Source of the DNA: Pseudomonadota bacterium
GTDB taxonomy: Bacteria > Pseudomonadota > Gammaproteobacteria > Xanthomonadales > Xanthomonadaceae
Length of the DNA stretch: 64,000 bases
Direction: 5' to 3'
Assembly: GCA_023419315.1 (NCBI GenBank)
Contig: JAEZYE010000054.1
Coordinates: 1 to 64,000 of the forward strand
Position 1 is the first letter of the stretch; each line of letters begins with the position of its first letter. This document shows, piece after piece, positions 17,222-27,594 of this stretch. The notes beneath the pieces were generated by a model, which was given only the letters and a program-made list of their open reading frames with translations, was not told where the DNA came from and did no database searches. Position numbers and translations under genes: made by a program.

Positions 17222-18523
17222 TCAGAACTCAGGCTCCACCTGCACCGGCAACAGCGCTTCCAGTGCATGGCCGCCGGCTTCGCTCGCCAACCGGCGCGCA
17301 TCGTTCAGGGCGATGTCCAGATCCAGATGCCAGCCGGATTCGTCGTGGCGTTCACTGCGTACCGCACCCACCGCATGCAGTCGCGAACGCAGGCGCGCCG
17401 AATGCGCTCCCAGGTGCACGGTGCCGATGATCCGCTCCAGCCCCAGGCGCTGCGCCAGCGCCTGCCTGAGCTCGGGCAGGCCGACGCCGTCGCGCGCCGA
17501 GATCCACACGCGTTCGCGCCCTTCATTGGGTTGATCGTGGCGCGGCTCGGCGCCATCGATGCGATCGATCTTGTTGAACACCAGCACCTGCGGAATGTCA
17601 CCGGCGCCGATGGCCTGCAGCACTTCGTCGACCTGCGCGATGCGTTCCTCGCGGATGGGATCGGCAGCATCCACGACATGCAGCAGCAGATCGGCCTCGC
17701 GTGCTTCGGACAGTGTCGAACGGAACGCCGCCACGAGTTCGTGCGGAAGATCGCGGACGAAACCCACCGTATCGGCCAACACCACGCCGCCTCCGGGCAG
17801 TTCGATGCGACGCACCGTGGGATCAAGCGTGGCAAACAGTTGATCCGCAGCGTAGGCCTCGGCGCCGGTCAGCGCATTGAACAACGTGGATTTGCCGGCA
17901 TTGGTGTAGCCGACCAGCGCCACGCGCGGCAGTTCGCTGCGCACGCGCGCGCGCCGCATCTGGGTGCGCTGCACTTCCACCTTTTCCAGACGCTTCTGCA
18001 ATTGCTCCACGCGCTTCTGCAACAGGCGGCGGTCGGTTTCCAACTGCGTTTCGCCCGGTCCGCGCAAACCGATCGAACCGCCACGCTGGCGCTCCAGGTG
18101 GGTCCAGCCGCGGATCAGGCGCGTTGCCATGTGCTTGAGCTGGGCGAGTTCGACCTGCAATTTGCCTTCGTGGCTTCGGGCCCGCTGGGCGAAGATGTCC
18201 AGGATCAGGCCGGTGCGGTCGAGTACGCGCCGCTGCAGGATTTTTTCCAGGTTGCGTTCCTGGCCGGGCGAAAGCGGATGGTTGACCAGCACCAGGTCCG
18301 CACCCGTCGCTTCAGCAGCGGCCTTGATTTCGTCGAGCTTGCCGGTCCCGATCAGCGTTGACGGGTTGGGCCGATCGATGCGGGCCGTCAGCAACGCGGC
18401 GATGCTGGCGCCGGCGGACCGGGCCAGATCGGTGAATTCTTCTGCAGCACCGTCGTCCGGCGGGCCGCCGGCGTGGGGCTGGATCAGCAGTGCGTGTTCG
18501 CCTTTGCGGGAACGTTCGAACAT
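17222..18523 (-). CDS. hflX: Ribosome-splitting GTPase HflX
   Basis: Splits stalled or heat-damaged 70S ribosomes. The product is 433 residues. The N-terminal HflX domain carries the signature IGLRGPGETQLE at 151-162 followed by a coiled coil to about 195. The G domain has G1 GYTNAGKST at 205-213, DTVGF (G3) and NKID (G4). The C-terminal region is longer than the minimal family and ends VEPEF. It lies between hfq and hflK, the standard order, about 110 bp after hfq across a palindrome-rich spacer. Confidence 0.96.
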   Translation of the reverse strand: MFERSRKGEHALLIQPHAGGPPDDGAAEEFTDLARSAGASIAALLTARIDRPNPSTLIGTGKLDEIKAAAEATGADLVLVNHPLSPGQERNLEKILQRRVLDRTGLILDIFAQRARSHEGKLQVELAQLKHMATRLIRGWTHLERQRGGSIGLRGPGETQLETDRRLLQKRVEQLQKRLEKVEVQRTQMRRARVRSELPRVALVGYTNAGKSTLFNALTGAEAYAADQLFATLDPTVRRIELPGGGVVLADTVGFVRDLPHELVAAFRSTLSEAREADLLLHVVDAADPIREERIAQVDEVLQAIGAGDIPQVLVFNKIDRIDGAEPRHDQPNEGRERVWISARDGVGLPELRQALAQRLGLERIIGTVHLGAHSARLRSRLHAVGAVRSERHDESGWHLDLDIALNDARRLASEAGGHALEALLPVQVEPEF

Positions 18524-18556
18524 GGAACAGAGGTGGCCTGGAAAGTGAAGGGAATG

Positions 18557-18597
18557 GCGTCAGCGACGCGTCCCCCTGACATGGGGACACGGTCCCC
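18557..18597. repeat. Adjacent palindromes in the hfq-hflX spacer
   Basis: GCGTCAGCGACGC (18557-18569) is a perfect 5-3-5 inverted repeat and GGGGACACGGTCCCC (18583-18597) a perfect 6-3-6. An overlapping alternative pairing, TCCCC with GGGGA, spans 18571-18587. They could be a REP-like element or a processing/attenuation site between hfq and hflX. No transposase is nearby. Confidence 0.5.
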
Positions 18598-18632
18598 GGA
18601 TTTCACCCTTTCCGCCCCGATACGCCGAAGCC

Positions 18633-18905
18633 TTATTCGGCTTCTTCCTCGGCCGGGCCGCCTTCGCCGGACTGGACGTACCCACCGCCAGGACCGACAC
18701 GCACATTGCGGGCAGGCACGACCGTGGAAATGGCGTGCTTGTAGACCATCTGGCTGACCGTATTGCGCAGCAGGACCACGAACTGGTCGAAGGACTCGAT
18801 GGTCCCCTGCAGCTTGATGCCATTGACGAGATAGACGGAAACCGGCACCCGCTCACGGCGAAGCGCATTCAGGAAAGGGTCCTGCAAGGACTGCCCCTTG
18901 GACAT
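18633..18905 (-). CDS. hfq: RNA chaperone Hfq
   Basis: Hexameric Sm-like protein that pairs small RNAs with their mRNA targets. The product is 90 residues. Sm1 is at about 14-50 (VYLVNGIKLQGTIESFDQF) and Sm2 at 52-66, with the invariant YKHAIS motif of the uridine-binding proximal face. The C-terminal tail is Gly-rich then acidic (GGYVQSGEGGPAEEEAE) and much shorter than in E. coli, the usual xanthomonad form. It sits between miaA and hflX as in most gammaproteobacteria. Confidence 0.97.
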   Translation of the reverse strand: MSKGQSLQDPFLNALRRERVPVSVYLVNGIKLQGTIESFDQFVVLLRNTVSQMVYKHAISTVVPARNVRVGPGGGYVQSGEGGPAEEEAE

Positions 18906-19021
18906 TGGCGAACTCCCAGAGTGTTGCTTATTGGAATAATTGTGGCGCCGGGTCCGCGTCCTGTTCCCCGATGGCGGAGTCCCGGAAGGGGGATGTTACA
19001 CAACCGCGCTGGTTTGACCAG

Positions 19022-19993
19022 CTACGCAGGCCGCAGAAACAGGGCAAGCGCTCGGTCCAGGGCTACCCGATCCCGTTGCGGGTCGAACCAGCGCGCATCA
19101 AGCTCCCCCCGGAGCCAGGTCAGTTGGCGCTTGGCGAGCTGGCGGGTGGCGAAGATGGCGCGATCGCGGAACTCGGCCGCCGGGAAAAGCCCGTCGAGGT
19201 GCTCCCACGCTTGCCGATAGCCGACCGCACGGACCGCCGGCAAATCCAGTGGGGCGGCCACCGCCTGCATCTGCGGCAGCGCCCGCAGGCGACGGACTTC
19301 ATCGAGAAAGCCATCGGCAAGCATCGTGTCGAAACGCTGGACGATGCGCTCGTGCAGCACGCTCCTTTCGGCCGGGGCGAGTACCAGCTTGAGGACGCGC
19401 AACGGCAGGCGCGGCGGCGGCGGATCGCGTTGCCATTGGCTGATCGGCCTGCCGGTAAGGCGATGCACTTCCAGCGCGCGCTGGATGCGCTGCGGGTCGG
19501 TGGCATGGATGCGCGCCGCGGCGTCGGGATCCACGCGCGCCAGTTCCGCATGCAGGGCAGCCCAGCCGCGCTCCCGGGCTTCAGCTGCGATCCGCGCGCG
19601 CATGCCCGCGTCCGCTTCGGGCATTGCCGCCAGCCCATCGAGCAACGCGCGGAAATACAGGCCGGTGCCGCCGGCCAGGATGGGCAAGCGCCCCCGCGCC
19701 ACGATGTCGTCCAGCGCCAGGCGCGCATCGTGGGCGAATTCGGCTGCCGAACAGGTCTGCCACGGCTCCCGGACATCAATCAGGTGGTGCGGAACGCTCG
19801 CCTGCATGGCGGCGTCCGGTTTCGCAGCCCCGATATCGAGGCCGCGGTACACGAGGGCCGAATCGACGCTCACGATTTCGCCGCCCACGCGTTCGGCCCA
19901 CTCCATTGCGAGCGCGGTCTTGCCGGACGCCGTCGGCCCCATCAACGCAATGGCCAGCGGTCTGCGATCGACGCGGGAGAGTGGAGTCGTCAT
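19022..19993 (-). CDS. miaA: tRNA dimethylallyltransferase
   Basis: Adds a dimethylallyl group to A37 of tRNAs that read codons starting with U. The product is 323 residues. The P-loop GPTASGKT is at 19-26, DSALVYRGLDIGAAKP at about 46-61 binds substrate, and LAGGTGLYFRALL is the conserved tRNA/DMAPP site. The start at 19993 (MTTPLSR) is preferred over an upstream ATG adding 13 Arg-rich residues. It follows folP after 45 bp and precedes hfq by about 115 bp. Confidence 0.96.
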   Translation of the reverse strand: MTTPLSRVDRRPLAIALMGPTASGKTALAMEWAERVGGEIVSVDSALVYRGLDIGAAKPDAAMQASVPHHLIDVREPWQTCSAAEFAHDARLALDDIVARGRLPILAGGTGLYFRALLDGLAAMPEADAGMRARIAAEARERGWAALHAELARVDPDAAARIHATDPQRIQRALEVHRLTGRPISQWQRDPPPPRLPLRVLKLVLAPAERSVLHERIVQRFDTMLADGFLDEVRRLRALPQMQAVAAPLDLPAVRAVGYRQAWEHLDGLFPAAEFRDRAIFATRQLAKRQLTWLRGELDARWFDPQRDRVALDRALALFLRPA

Positions 19994-20038
19994 GCGGCTG
20001 GCGTCACGCCTGCACCGTAATGCGCGGCGCACGGGAAC

Positions 20039-20941
20039 TCAGGCGTCGTCATCCGGCCAGCGAATCGTCGGCGCGGTGGCGGCTTTGCGGGGCAACGGCA
20101 CCGCATCGACCGCGCATACGATCTTCAGTGCGTCCACGGTTTCCGCGACGTCGTGAACGCGGACGATGCGTGCGCCGCGCTGGACCGCGATGAGATGGGC
20201 CGCGATCGAGGCGGCGACGCGCTCGGTCGGCGCACTGCGGCCGGTCAGTTCCCCCAGGCTCCGCTTGCGCGACAGGCCCGCCAGCACGGGCACGCCCAGT
20301 TCGACAAAGCGTTCGAGCTGCGCCAGCAGGGCCAGATTGTGCGAAGTGTCCTTGCCGAAGCCGAAACCCGGGTCGATCACCAGATTCTTCTTCGCGATAC
20401 CGGCCATTTCGGCGGCGAACATGCGCTCGGCCAGAAAACGGTGCACATCCCCGACCACATCGTCGTAGTGAGGCGCGTCCTGCATCGAGCGCGGCTCGCC
20501 CTGCATATGCATCAGCACGACCGGCACGCGCAGTTCCGCGGCTGCCTCCAGCGCGCCGTCGCGTCGCAGCGCGTATACGTCATTGATCATGCCCGCACCC
20601 GCTGCAACAGCGGCGCGCATCACTTCCGGCTTGGAAGTATCGACGCTGATCGGCAGCGCCGTCTGGCGCGCGAGTGCTTCGATGACCGGAACGACGCGAC
20701 GGATCTCTTCTTCCGCCGGCACCTCCGACGCGCCCGGTCGGGTCGATTCGCCGCCGACGTCGAGCAGGTCCGCGCCCTGCTCCGCCAGCTTCAGTCCATG
20801 CGCGATGGCGGCTTCGACGGTGGCATGCGCGCCGCCGTCGGAGAACGAATCCGGCGTGACATTGACGATGCCCATCACGCGCGGCCGGTCCAGCTTGAGT
20901 ACGCGGCCTGCGCAGTCCAACTGCGGCGAAATGTCGAACAT
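20039..20941 (-). CDS. folP: Dihydropteroate synthase
   Basis: Condenses p-aminobenzoate with dihydropterin pyrophosphate in folate synthesis; the target of sulfonamides. The product is 300 residues. Signature 1, GIVNVTPDSFSDGG, is at 24-37 and signature 2, DVGGESTRPGA, at about 62-72; DPGFGFGKD and GLSRKR are the other substrate loops. The ATG at 20941 shares one base with the stop of the small membrane peptide gene (TGATG), indicating coupled translation. In many relatives folP directly follows ftsH; here two genes and a terminator lie between. Confidence 0.96.
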   Translation of the reverse strand: MFDISPQLDCAGRVLKLDRPRVMGIVNVTPDSFSDGGAHATVEAAIAHGLKLAEQGADLLDVGGESTRPGASEVPAEEEIRRVVPVIEALARQTALPISVDTSKPEVMRAAVAAGAGMINDVYALRRDGALEAAAELRVPVVLMHMQGEPRSMQDAPHYDDVVGDVHRFLAERMFAAEMAGIAKKNLVIDPGFGFGKDTSHNLALLAQLERFVELGVPVLAGLSRKRSLGELTGRSAPTERVAASIAAHLIAVQRGARIVRVHDVAETVDALKIVCAVDAVPLPRKAATAPTIRWPDDDA

Positions 20942-21087
20942 CAGCGCACGCACCGCTTTCCGGATTGCAGCGCAACGCCGAGGCCCGCCCCGACCGCGAT
21001 CCAGACTGCAAGCTGGTCCGTCGCCACGCCTATCGCAATGCCGATAGCCAGACCCATCGCCATTCCGTTCCACTGCCTGCTTCGCAT
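20941..21087 (-). CDS. 48-residue glycine-zipper-like membrane peptide
   Basis: Translated by hand from the reverse strand; too short for most gene finders. The ATG at 21087 has GGAGGAG about four to ten bases upstream, a near-ideal ribosome binding site. The product has two hydrophobic segments, about residues 9-22 (MAMGLAIGIAIGVA) and 26-41 (LAVWIAVGAGLGVALQ), with Gly every four residues, then a basic end, GKRCVR. Its stop overlaps the folP start by one base. The function is unknown; small Gly-rich membrane peptides of this kind recur in Lysobacteraceae. Confidence 0.65.
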   Translation of the reverse strand: MRSRQWNGMAMGLAIGIAIGVATDQLAVWIAVGAGLGVALQSGKRCVR

Positions 21088-21130
21088 GCTGCTCCTCCAC
21101 TGCCGCGCCGTCGCGCCGGATTATCCATAA

Positions 21131-21160
21131 AAACAAAGGACGGCCGAAGCCGTCCTTTGT
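21131..21160 (-). terminator. Intrinsic terminator with UUCG tetraloop
   Basis: On the leftward strand a 12-bp perfect stem (ACAAAGGACGGC / GCCGTCCTTTGT) with a TTCG loop is followed by a run of T. It ends the ftsH-methyltransferase transcript, so the small peptide gene and folP need their own promoter. Confidence 0.9.
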
Positions 21161-21220
21161 GACCGTCATGCTCCGTGCATGGCGAAAGCCCGGTGCAGAG
21201 CTTCCAGCACGTAGCGGAAA

Positions 21221-21916
21221 TCAGTGGATATCCCAACCGTTGCGCGCGAGCAAGGCAGTTGCCGCGGGAAATCCGAACGAATGGACGGTTACGTCTGTAA
21301 AGCCGGCGCGGAGCGGGTAGGTCCAAGCATCCGCACCGAATTCAGTCTGGACGACCAAATCGGCGGCCGTCGTCACCGAGGTTCCGTGATGGCTGGGGGA
21401 AAGCCCGCTCCGGTCGCGCGTCATACGGCCCACTACTATGGGTACTGTGAAACAGAGGGCACCTTGAGGCTTAAGAACTCTGCGGCATTCCGCCAGCGCG
21501 TGGACCGGATTGGCCACATGCTCAAGCGTATCTGAATGAACGACGAGATCGAACACGCCGTCACCGTAAGGCAAAGCATGCATATCGACCTCGGGATATG
21601 CGCCAAAAACGTACCCGTCAAATTGGCGAAGATGCGGGGACAGCGAGCCGGCCTCGTTTATTTCGAGTACCGACACTCCACCCACTAGGCCGCCGCAGAC
21701 AAGCTCCTTCAGCGTCTCTTGGGTTCTGAAAAAGGCCCGAAGCGCATTGGCAAGCGCGATGGAGCGGAGATTCGCTCCACACCCATCACAGCTTTCACCC
21801 TGCTGACGATCGATATAGGCCGCCTCTTCGGACGAGAGCTGCCACTCATCAATCAGGGATTTCCAGAGTACATGCCGGCTTGTAAACGCCGTGCCACCAC
21901 ACACACCGCACTTCAT
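21221..21916 (-). CDS. Zinc-ribbon class I SAM-dependent methyltransferase
   Basis: A 231-residue protein. Two CxxC pairs (Cys3/Cys6 in CGVCGG and Cys43/Cys46 in CDGCGA) predict an N-terminal zinc ribbon. A methyltransferase fold follows: VLEINEAGSLSPHL at 83-96 is a variant motif I, and DLVVHSDTLEHVANPVHAL at about 123-141 with RRVLKPQGALCFTVP are typical of the Methyltransf_11 group. The substrate is unknown; relatives are common in surface-polysaccharide clusters, which is not the case here. It follows ftsH after 54 bp, and sampled lines are 55-57 % GC, lower than ftsH. The start (MKCGVC) begins the first zinc pair. Confidence 0.78.
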   Translation of the reverse strand: MKCGVCGGTAFTSRHVLWKSLIDEWQLSSEEAAYIDRQQGESCDGCGANLRSIALANALRAFFRTQETLKELVCGGLVGGVSVLEINEAGSLSPHLRQFDGYVFGAYPEVDMHALPYGDGVFDLVVHSDTLEHVANPVHALAECRRVLKPQGALCFTVPIVVGRMTRDRSGLSPSHHGTSVTTAADLVVQTEFGADAWTYPLRAGFTDVTVHSFGFPAATALLARNGWDIH

Positions 21917-21970
21917 TGACGTTCCTTGTTCGCATCGCGTCGCGATGCTCGATGCTGCATTCAAACCGTC

Positions 21971-23896
<1,926 letters not shown>

Positions 23897-23946
23897 CCTC
23901 ATCAGCCCCGCCGTACCTCGTTCTCAATGCTCACGTTTTTGCCACC

Positions 23947-24579
23947 TTACTTGATCTGGCCGCGCTTGCCCTGTCCCAGCGCGTAAACCTCCGGAGAGCG
24001 TTTGCGCGAGGCATCCGGCTTGCGGATGACGACCCGGTCGTACCGACGACGAAGTTCCTTCACGTAGTCGTCGAACCCGGTGCCCTGGAACAGCTTGATC
24101 AGGAACGCACCGCCGGGCTTCAGATGACTATCGGCAAATTCCATCGCCAATTCAGCCAGGTACATCGCCCGGGGCTGGTCGACCGCATCCACACCGCTCT
24201 TATTGGGGGCCATATCCGACAGCACAAGGTCTACCGGCTGTCCGCCGAGCATGGCTTCCAGTTCGGATAACACGGCCTGTTCCCTGAAGTCGCCGTGAAG
24301 GAACTCGACTCCGGCCAGCGGCGGCATGTCCAGGATGTCCATCGCCACCACCCGGCCCCGGTCGCCCAAGGCCTGCCGGACGTACTGGGACCAGCCGCCC
24401 GGAGCCGCGCCGAGGTCGACGACGACCATGCCCGGCTTGAGCAGGCGATCGCGTTCCAGCAGTTCTTCCAGCTTGTAGGCCGCGCGCGAACGCATGCCTT
24501 CGGCTTGGGCCTTCTTTACGTAGGGATCGGAAAAATGTTCACGCAGCCATCGTTGGCTGCTCTTGCTGCGGGTGGCCAT
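23947..24579 (-). CDS. rlmE: 23S rRNA (uridine-2'-O-)-methyltransferase RlmE
   Basis: Methylates U2552 in the A-loop of 23S rRNA late in 50S assembly (RrmJ/FtsJ). The product is 210 residues: SAM motif DLGAAPGGWSQ at about 54-64, then DILDMPPL, SDMAPNKSG and KLFQG, which carry the Asp and Lys of the catalytic K-D-K tetrad. ATG 24579 (MATRSKSS) fits the family start. It is divergent from yhbY with 97 bp between starts and lies upstream of ftsH, the widely conserved order. Confidence 0.96.
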   Translation of the reverse strand: MATRSKSSQRWLREHFSDPYVKKAQAEGMRSRAAYKLEELLERDRLLKPGMVVVDLGAAPGGWSQYVRQALGDRGRVVAMDILDMPPLAGVEFLHGDFREQAVLSELEAMLGGQPVDLVLSDMAPNKSGVDAVDQPRAMYLAELAMEFADSHLKPGGAFLIKLFQGTGFDDYVKELRRRYDRVVIRKPDASRKRSPEVYALGQGKRGQIK

Positions 24580-24676
24580 GGTGAGCAGTCTCCACCGGCT
24601 TTGCGACAGCCGGGAGCGCGGTGGCGGGAAAGGCGGCCATGATACCCTGAACGCCCTTTCCCACCGCCGTTCCTGC

Positions 24677-24982
24677 ATGCCCGTTGTCCTGACCTCCGCC
24701 CAGACCCGGTTCCTGCGCGGTCAAGCCCATGACCTCAAAGCGCTGCTCCAGATTGGAGGCAAGGGCGTGACGCCCGCATTCGTCGCCGAACTCGACGAAG
24801 TGCTGGAGCACCACGAACTGGTCAAGGTGAAGGTGGCGGGCGAGGACCGAGACGCGCGCGACGCCATGATCGCCGAACTGGTCGAGAAGACGCATTCGGC
24901 GCTCGTGCAGCGTATCGGACACACGGCCGTGCTCTATCGACCGAGCCGCGAGCGCAGGCATATCGTTCTGCCCCGCGCTTGA
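24677..24982 (+). CDS. yhbY: YhbY-family CRM-domain RNA-binding protein
   Basis: A 101-residue single CRM domain with the GxxG loop in IGGKGVTPAF at about 27-36 and a typical basic first helix. The family binds the pre-50S ribosome and may act in its assembly. The gene is divergent from rlmE, another late 50S factor, as in many gammaproteobacteria. ATG 24677 is chosen; the frame extends upstream without coding character. Confidence 0.93.
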   Translation: MPVVLTSAQTRFLRGQAHDLKALLQIGGKGVTPAFVAELDEVLEHHELVKVKVAGEDRDARDAMIAELVEKTHSALVQRIGHTAVLYRPSRERRHIVLPRA

Positions 24983-24998
24983 GGCCGCAGGCCCCGCG

Positions 24999-25382
24999 AT
25001 GCAACTGAACCACGAACTTCCCGACTATGCCTTCGCTCTGCGCGCCGCCGATGGCCGCAGCGCCAAGGTCAACGATCGCGTACTGACCCGCAGTTTCGTG
25101 CTTTCCCCGACGGCGTTGAAGGAAGACTGGGCGCCTAGCGATGCGAGCGCGCTGATGCCCGAGGACCTCGCCGATTTGTTGGCCTTGCAGCCTGAGGTCA
25201 TTCTCCTGGGCACCGGTGATCAGCAGGTCTTTCCGTCTGCGCAGGTGATGGCGGCCGGTTTGACGCGCGGTGTCGGGATCGAGGTCATGACCAACGCCGC
25301 CGCCGCACGCACGTTCAACGTCCTGGCTGCCGAAGCGCGACGCGTCGTGGCCGGCTTCATCCTCGGCCCGACCGGCGCCTGA
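24999..25382 (+). CDS. Mth938-like domain protein (DUF498)
   Basis: A 127-residue soluble protein of the Mth938/NDUFAF3 group. The core includes EVILLGTGDQQVFPS at about 66-80 and a C-terminal AARTFNVLAAEARRVVAGFI. Eukaryotic relatives help assemble respiratory complex I, but the bacterial role is not established. It begins 16 bp after yhbY and is probably in the same transcript; it converges with the nlpD-like gene. Confidence 0.88.
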   Translation: MQLNHELPDYAFALRAADGRSAKVNDRVLTRSFVLSPTALKEDWAPSDASALMPEDLADLLALQPEVILLGTGDQQVFPSAQVMAAGLTRGVGIEVMTNAAAARTFNVLAAEARRVVAGFILGPTGA

Positions 25383-25425
25383 GCATCCGCGGCTCCAGAA
25401 CGGCCCGCACGACGGCCGGGCGCAG

Positions 25426-26214
25426 TTATCGGGAAGGCAGGTACTGCAACGGATCGACCGGCTTGCCGTTGTAGCGGATCTCGAAATGAAGCATTTCGCG
25501 TGAGGCTCCGGAACTGCCCATTTCCGCAATCTGCTGGCCCGCGCGAACGTTCTGCCCTTCGTTGACGAGGCGCTTGCGGTTATGTCCGTAAGCGGACAAC
25601 CAGGCGTCGCTGTGCTTGACGATGATCAACTCGCCATAGCCAACCAGACCCGCACCCGAGTACACGACGACTCCATCGGCCGCCGCCTTGACGGCCTGCC
25701 CGCTGGAACCGGCGATGTCGATGCCCTGCTTGCTGGCGTCGCCCGCCACATATCGCGCGATGACATGGCCGTCCGCAGGCCATCGCCAGTTGAAGCCACT
25801 GCTGACGGGAGTCGGTGCGGGTGTCGCGGGCTTCGGCGCCGGAGTGGGCGTGCCGGTCGCCGGGCGTGGTGTCGTGGTGGTGGCCGTGGACGTCGTTGTC
25901 GGCCTGGACGAACGCGTTGCCGGATAGAGCCGCAGCGTCTGGCCCGGATAAATCGTGTAGGGCGAGCCGATGCCGTTCCAGGCAGCCAGATCACGGAAGT
26001 CGATGCCATTCCGGAAGGCAATTCCGTAGAGCGTTTCGCCACGCTGCACCCGCACGGTCTGGCCGGGCTTGGGTTGCGAAGCTGTGCGCGCACTGCCCTT
26101 GCTCCCGCTTTCGCGTACGACCGTCGACGAACAGCCGGCCAGACCCAATCCAATCGCTGCGGTCAGCAGAAGGCAGTAAGCGTGTCTTGAGACGAACGTA
26201 GGGCGAGTACTCAT
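25426..26214 (-). CDS. nlpD: NlpD-like lipoprotein with LysM and degenerate LytM domain
   Basis: Outer-membrane lipoprotein that in E. coli activates the amidase AmiC during cell separation. The product is 262 residues. The lipobox LAGC puts the lipidated Cys at 28, LysM is at about 52-98, a Thr/Pro-rich linker at 100-138, and LytM at about 145-257. The LytM metal site is degenerate: HxxxD is replaced by QGIDIAG, and the usual HLHFE by MLHFE. It is therefore probably an activator, not a hydrolase. It sits in the surE-pcm-nlpD block, but no rpoS follows: the next genes downstream converge on it. Confidence 0.92.
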   Translation of the reverse strand: MSTRPTFVSRHAYCLLLTAAIGLGLAGCSSTVVRESGSKGSARTASQPKPGQTVRVQRGETLYGIAFRNGIDFRDLAAWNGIGSPYTIYPGQTLRLYPATRSSRPTTTSTATTTTPRPATGTPTPAPKPATPAPTPVSSGFNWRWPADGHVIARYVAGDASKQGIDIAGSSGQAVKAAADGVVVYSGAGLVGYGELIIVKHSDAWLSAYGHNRKRLVNEGQNVRAGQQIAEMGSSGASREMLHFEIRYNGKPVDPLQYLPSR

Positions 26215-26258
26215 GCGCGCAGTCGTGTTTCTCCGTGAGGACCGTGGGCGCAAGCCCG

Positions 26259-26912
26259 TCAGCCGAACCAGCGTTGGTACAACTCGGTCAGAGCGACCCC
26301 GCCACCGCCGATCAGCACGCCGAAATAGATAATCGTGCCGACGTTGGCCAGGTGCCCCAGCAACACCGCGCCGCCATCGCGCTGGATGAAGCCGATGGCG
26401 AACAGCAGCAAAGCCAAGGCTGGCAGGGTATTGCTGAATGGCACGAATCCAAACGGCGCCATCAGCAACAGCGCCGCAAGGATGAAAGCCAGATTGTTGA
26501 AGGTGTGCTGCAACCGTCCATCGACCATGCCGCTGAGGCGACGCGGCCGGCTGATGCGCTCCATCCGGCGCACCCATACCAGGCCGGCGCTGAGACCGGG
26601 CCGCAGTTTTGCGGCGGGCAGCGCGCGCTCCTTCAGTCGGGCGGGCAGCCACAACGGACGATTGATGAGACGGCTGATGCCGACCAGCAGGATTGCGGCG
26701 CCGAACACGGTGCTGACGCCCGGGATCGACACGGGTATCAGGAAGACCAGCGTCAGCAGGATCGTCATCAGCAACAGGCCTTCATCGCCGAACGCTTCGA
26801 GCAGTTCGCCCAGCGTCAGGCTGTCCTGCGGCAGGTGTTCGATGATGTCGACGAGTTGATCCCCGAGCGGCGCGGATCCGGAAGCGGATGTATCGGGACG
26901 CTCGGCGGCCAT
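26259..26912 (-). CDS. ExoD-family integral membrane protein
   Basis: A 217-residue membrane protein of the ExoD/exopolysaccharide-synthesis family. A soluble N-terminus of about 45 residues (QLVDIIEHLPQDSLTLGELL) is followed by four or five helices; the conserved PVSIPGVSTVFGAAILLVG segment lies near 61-79 and APFGFVPFSNTLPAL near 150. The family was named from rhizobial mutants with altered exopolysaccharide and alkali sensitivity, but its activity is unknown. It begins 4 bp after the pcm stop and ends 44 bp before nlpD, so it is part of that operon. Confidence 0.88.
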   Translation of the reverse strand: MAAERPDTSASGSAPLGDQLVDIIEHLPQDSLTLGELLEAFGDEGLLLMTILLTLVFLIPVSIPGVSTVFGAAILLVGISRLINRPLWLPARLKERALPAAKLRPGLSAGLVWVRRMERISRPRRLSGMVDGRLQHTFNNLAFILAALLLMAPFGFVPFSNTLPALALLLFAIGFIQRDGGAVLLGHLANVGTIIYFGVLIGGGGVALTELYQRWFG

Positions 26913-26916
26913 GGGA

Positions 26917-27594
26917 TCAGTCCAGCGTGCCGGAGAGAAGCGGCACGAACACGACCGGCGCCAGTGTTTCTTCTTCGATGGAACCGTCCGCGCGTCGGGT
27001 CAGGCGAATCAACGACTGCGAAGCCGGTCCACCGACCGGTGCAATCAGGCTTCCACCGACGGCGAGCTGCTCGATCAGCGCGTTGACCAGCGCGGGCGCG
27101 GCAGCGGTGACGAGGATGCCGTCATACGGACCATGTTCGGCCCAGCCGATCCGGCCGTCGTCATGCTTGCTGCGAACGTTCATGCCGAGCTGTCGAAGCC
27201 GCTTGCGCGCCTGCCGCAACAGATCGCCGATGCGTTCGACGGTGTGCACTTCCAGGCCGAGCACGGCGAGCACCGCCGCCTGGTAACCCGAACCCGTGCC
27301 GATTTCGAGCACTTTCTTGGGCGCGTTCTGCAACAGCGCTTCGGTCATGCGCGCGACCACCCACGGCTGCGAGATTGTCTGGCTGTGGCCGATGGGCAGC
27401 GCGGTGTCTTCGTAGGCGCGCGTGGCCAGTGCCTCATCGACGAACAGGTGTCGCGGCACCAGACGGATCGCGTTGAGCACGTTCTCGTCGCGTATGCCCG
27501 ACTCGCGCAGGCGTTCGACCAGCCGATCACGCACACGCTGCGAGGTCATGCCCATGCCGACCGCTTCGGGCTGCAGGCGCAAGCGTGGCGTCAT
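26917..27594 (-). CDS. pcm: Protein-L-isoaspartate O-methyltransferase
   Basis: Repairs isoaspartyl damage in ageing proteins using SAM. The product is 225 residues. MTSQRVRDRLVERL starts the fold, VPRHLFVDE and PIGHSQTISQPWVVARM around 45-80 are the family substrate motif, EIGTGSGYQAAVLA near 96-109 is SAM motif I, and the C-terminal strand pair ends before LLSGTLD. The ATG at 27594 overlaps the surE stop by four bases (ATGA), the classic coupled surE-pcm pair. Confidence 0.96.
   Translation of the reverse strand: MTPRLRLQPEAVGMGMTSQRVRDRLVERLRESGIRDENVLNAIRLVPRHLFVDEALATRAYEDTALPIGHSQTISQPWVVARMTEALLQNAPKKVLEIGTGSGYQAAVLAVLGLEVHTVERIGDLLRQARKRLRQLGMNVRSKHDDGRIGWAEHGPYDGILVTAAAPALVNALIEQLAVGGSLIAPVGGPASQSLIRLTRRADGSIEEETLAPVVFVPLLSGTLD

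Noticed and set aside
14722..18361. Long rightward frames over hflC, hflK and hflX
   Set aside because: Antisense shadows with no recognisable domain, produced by high third-position GC.
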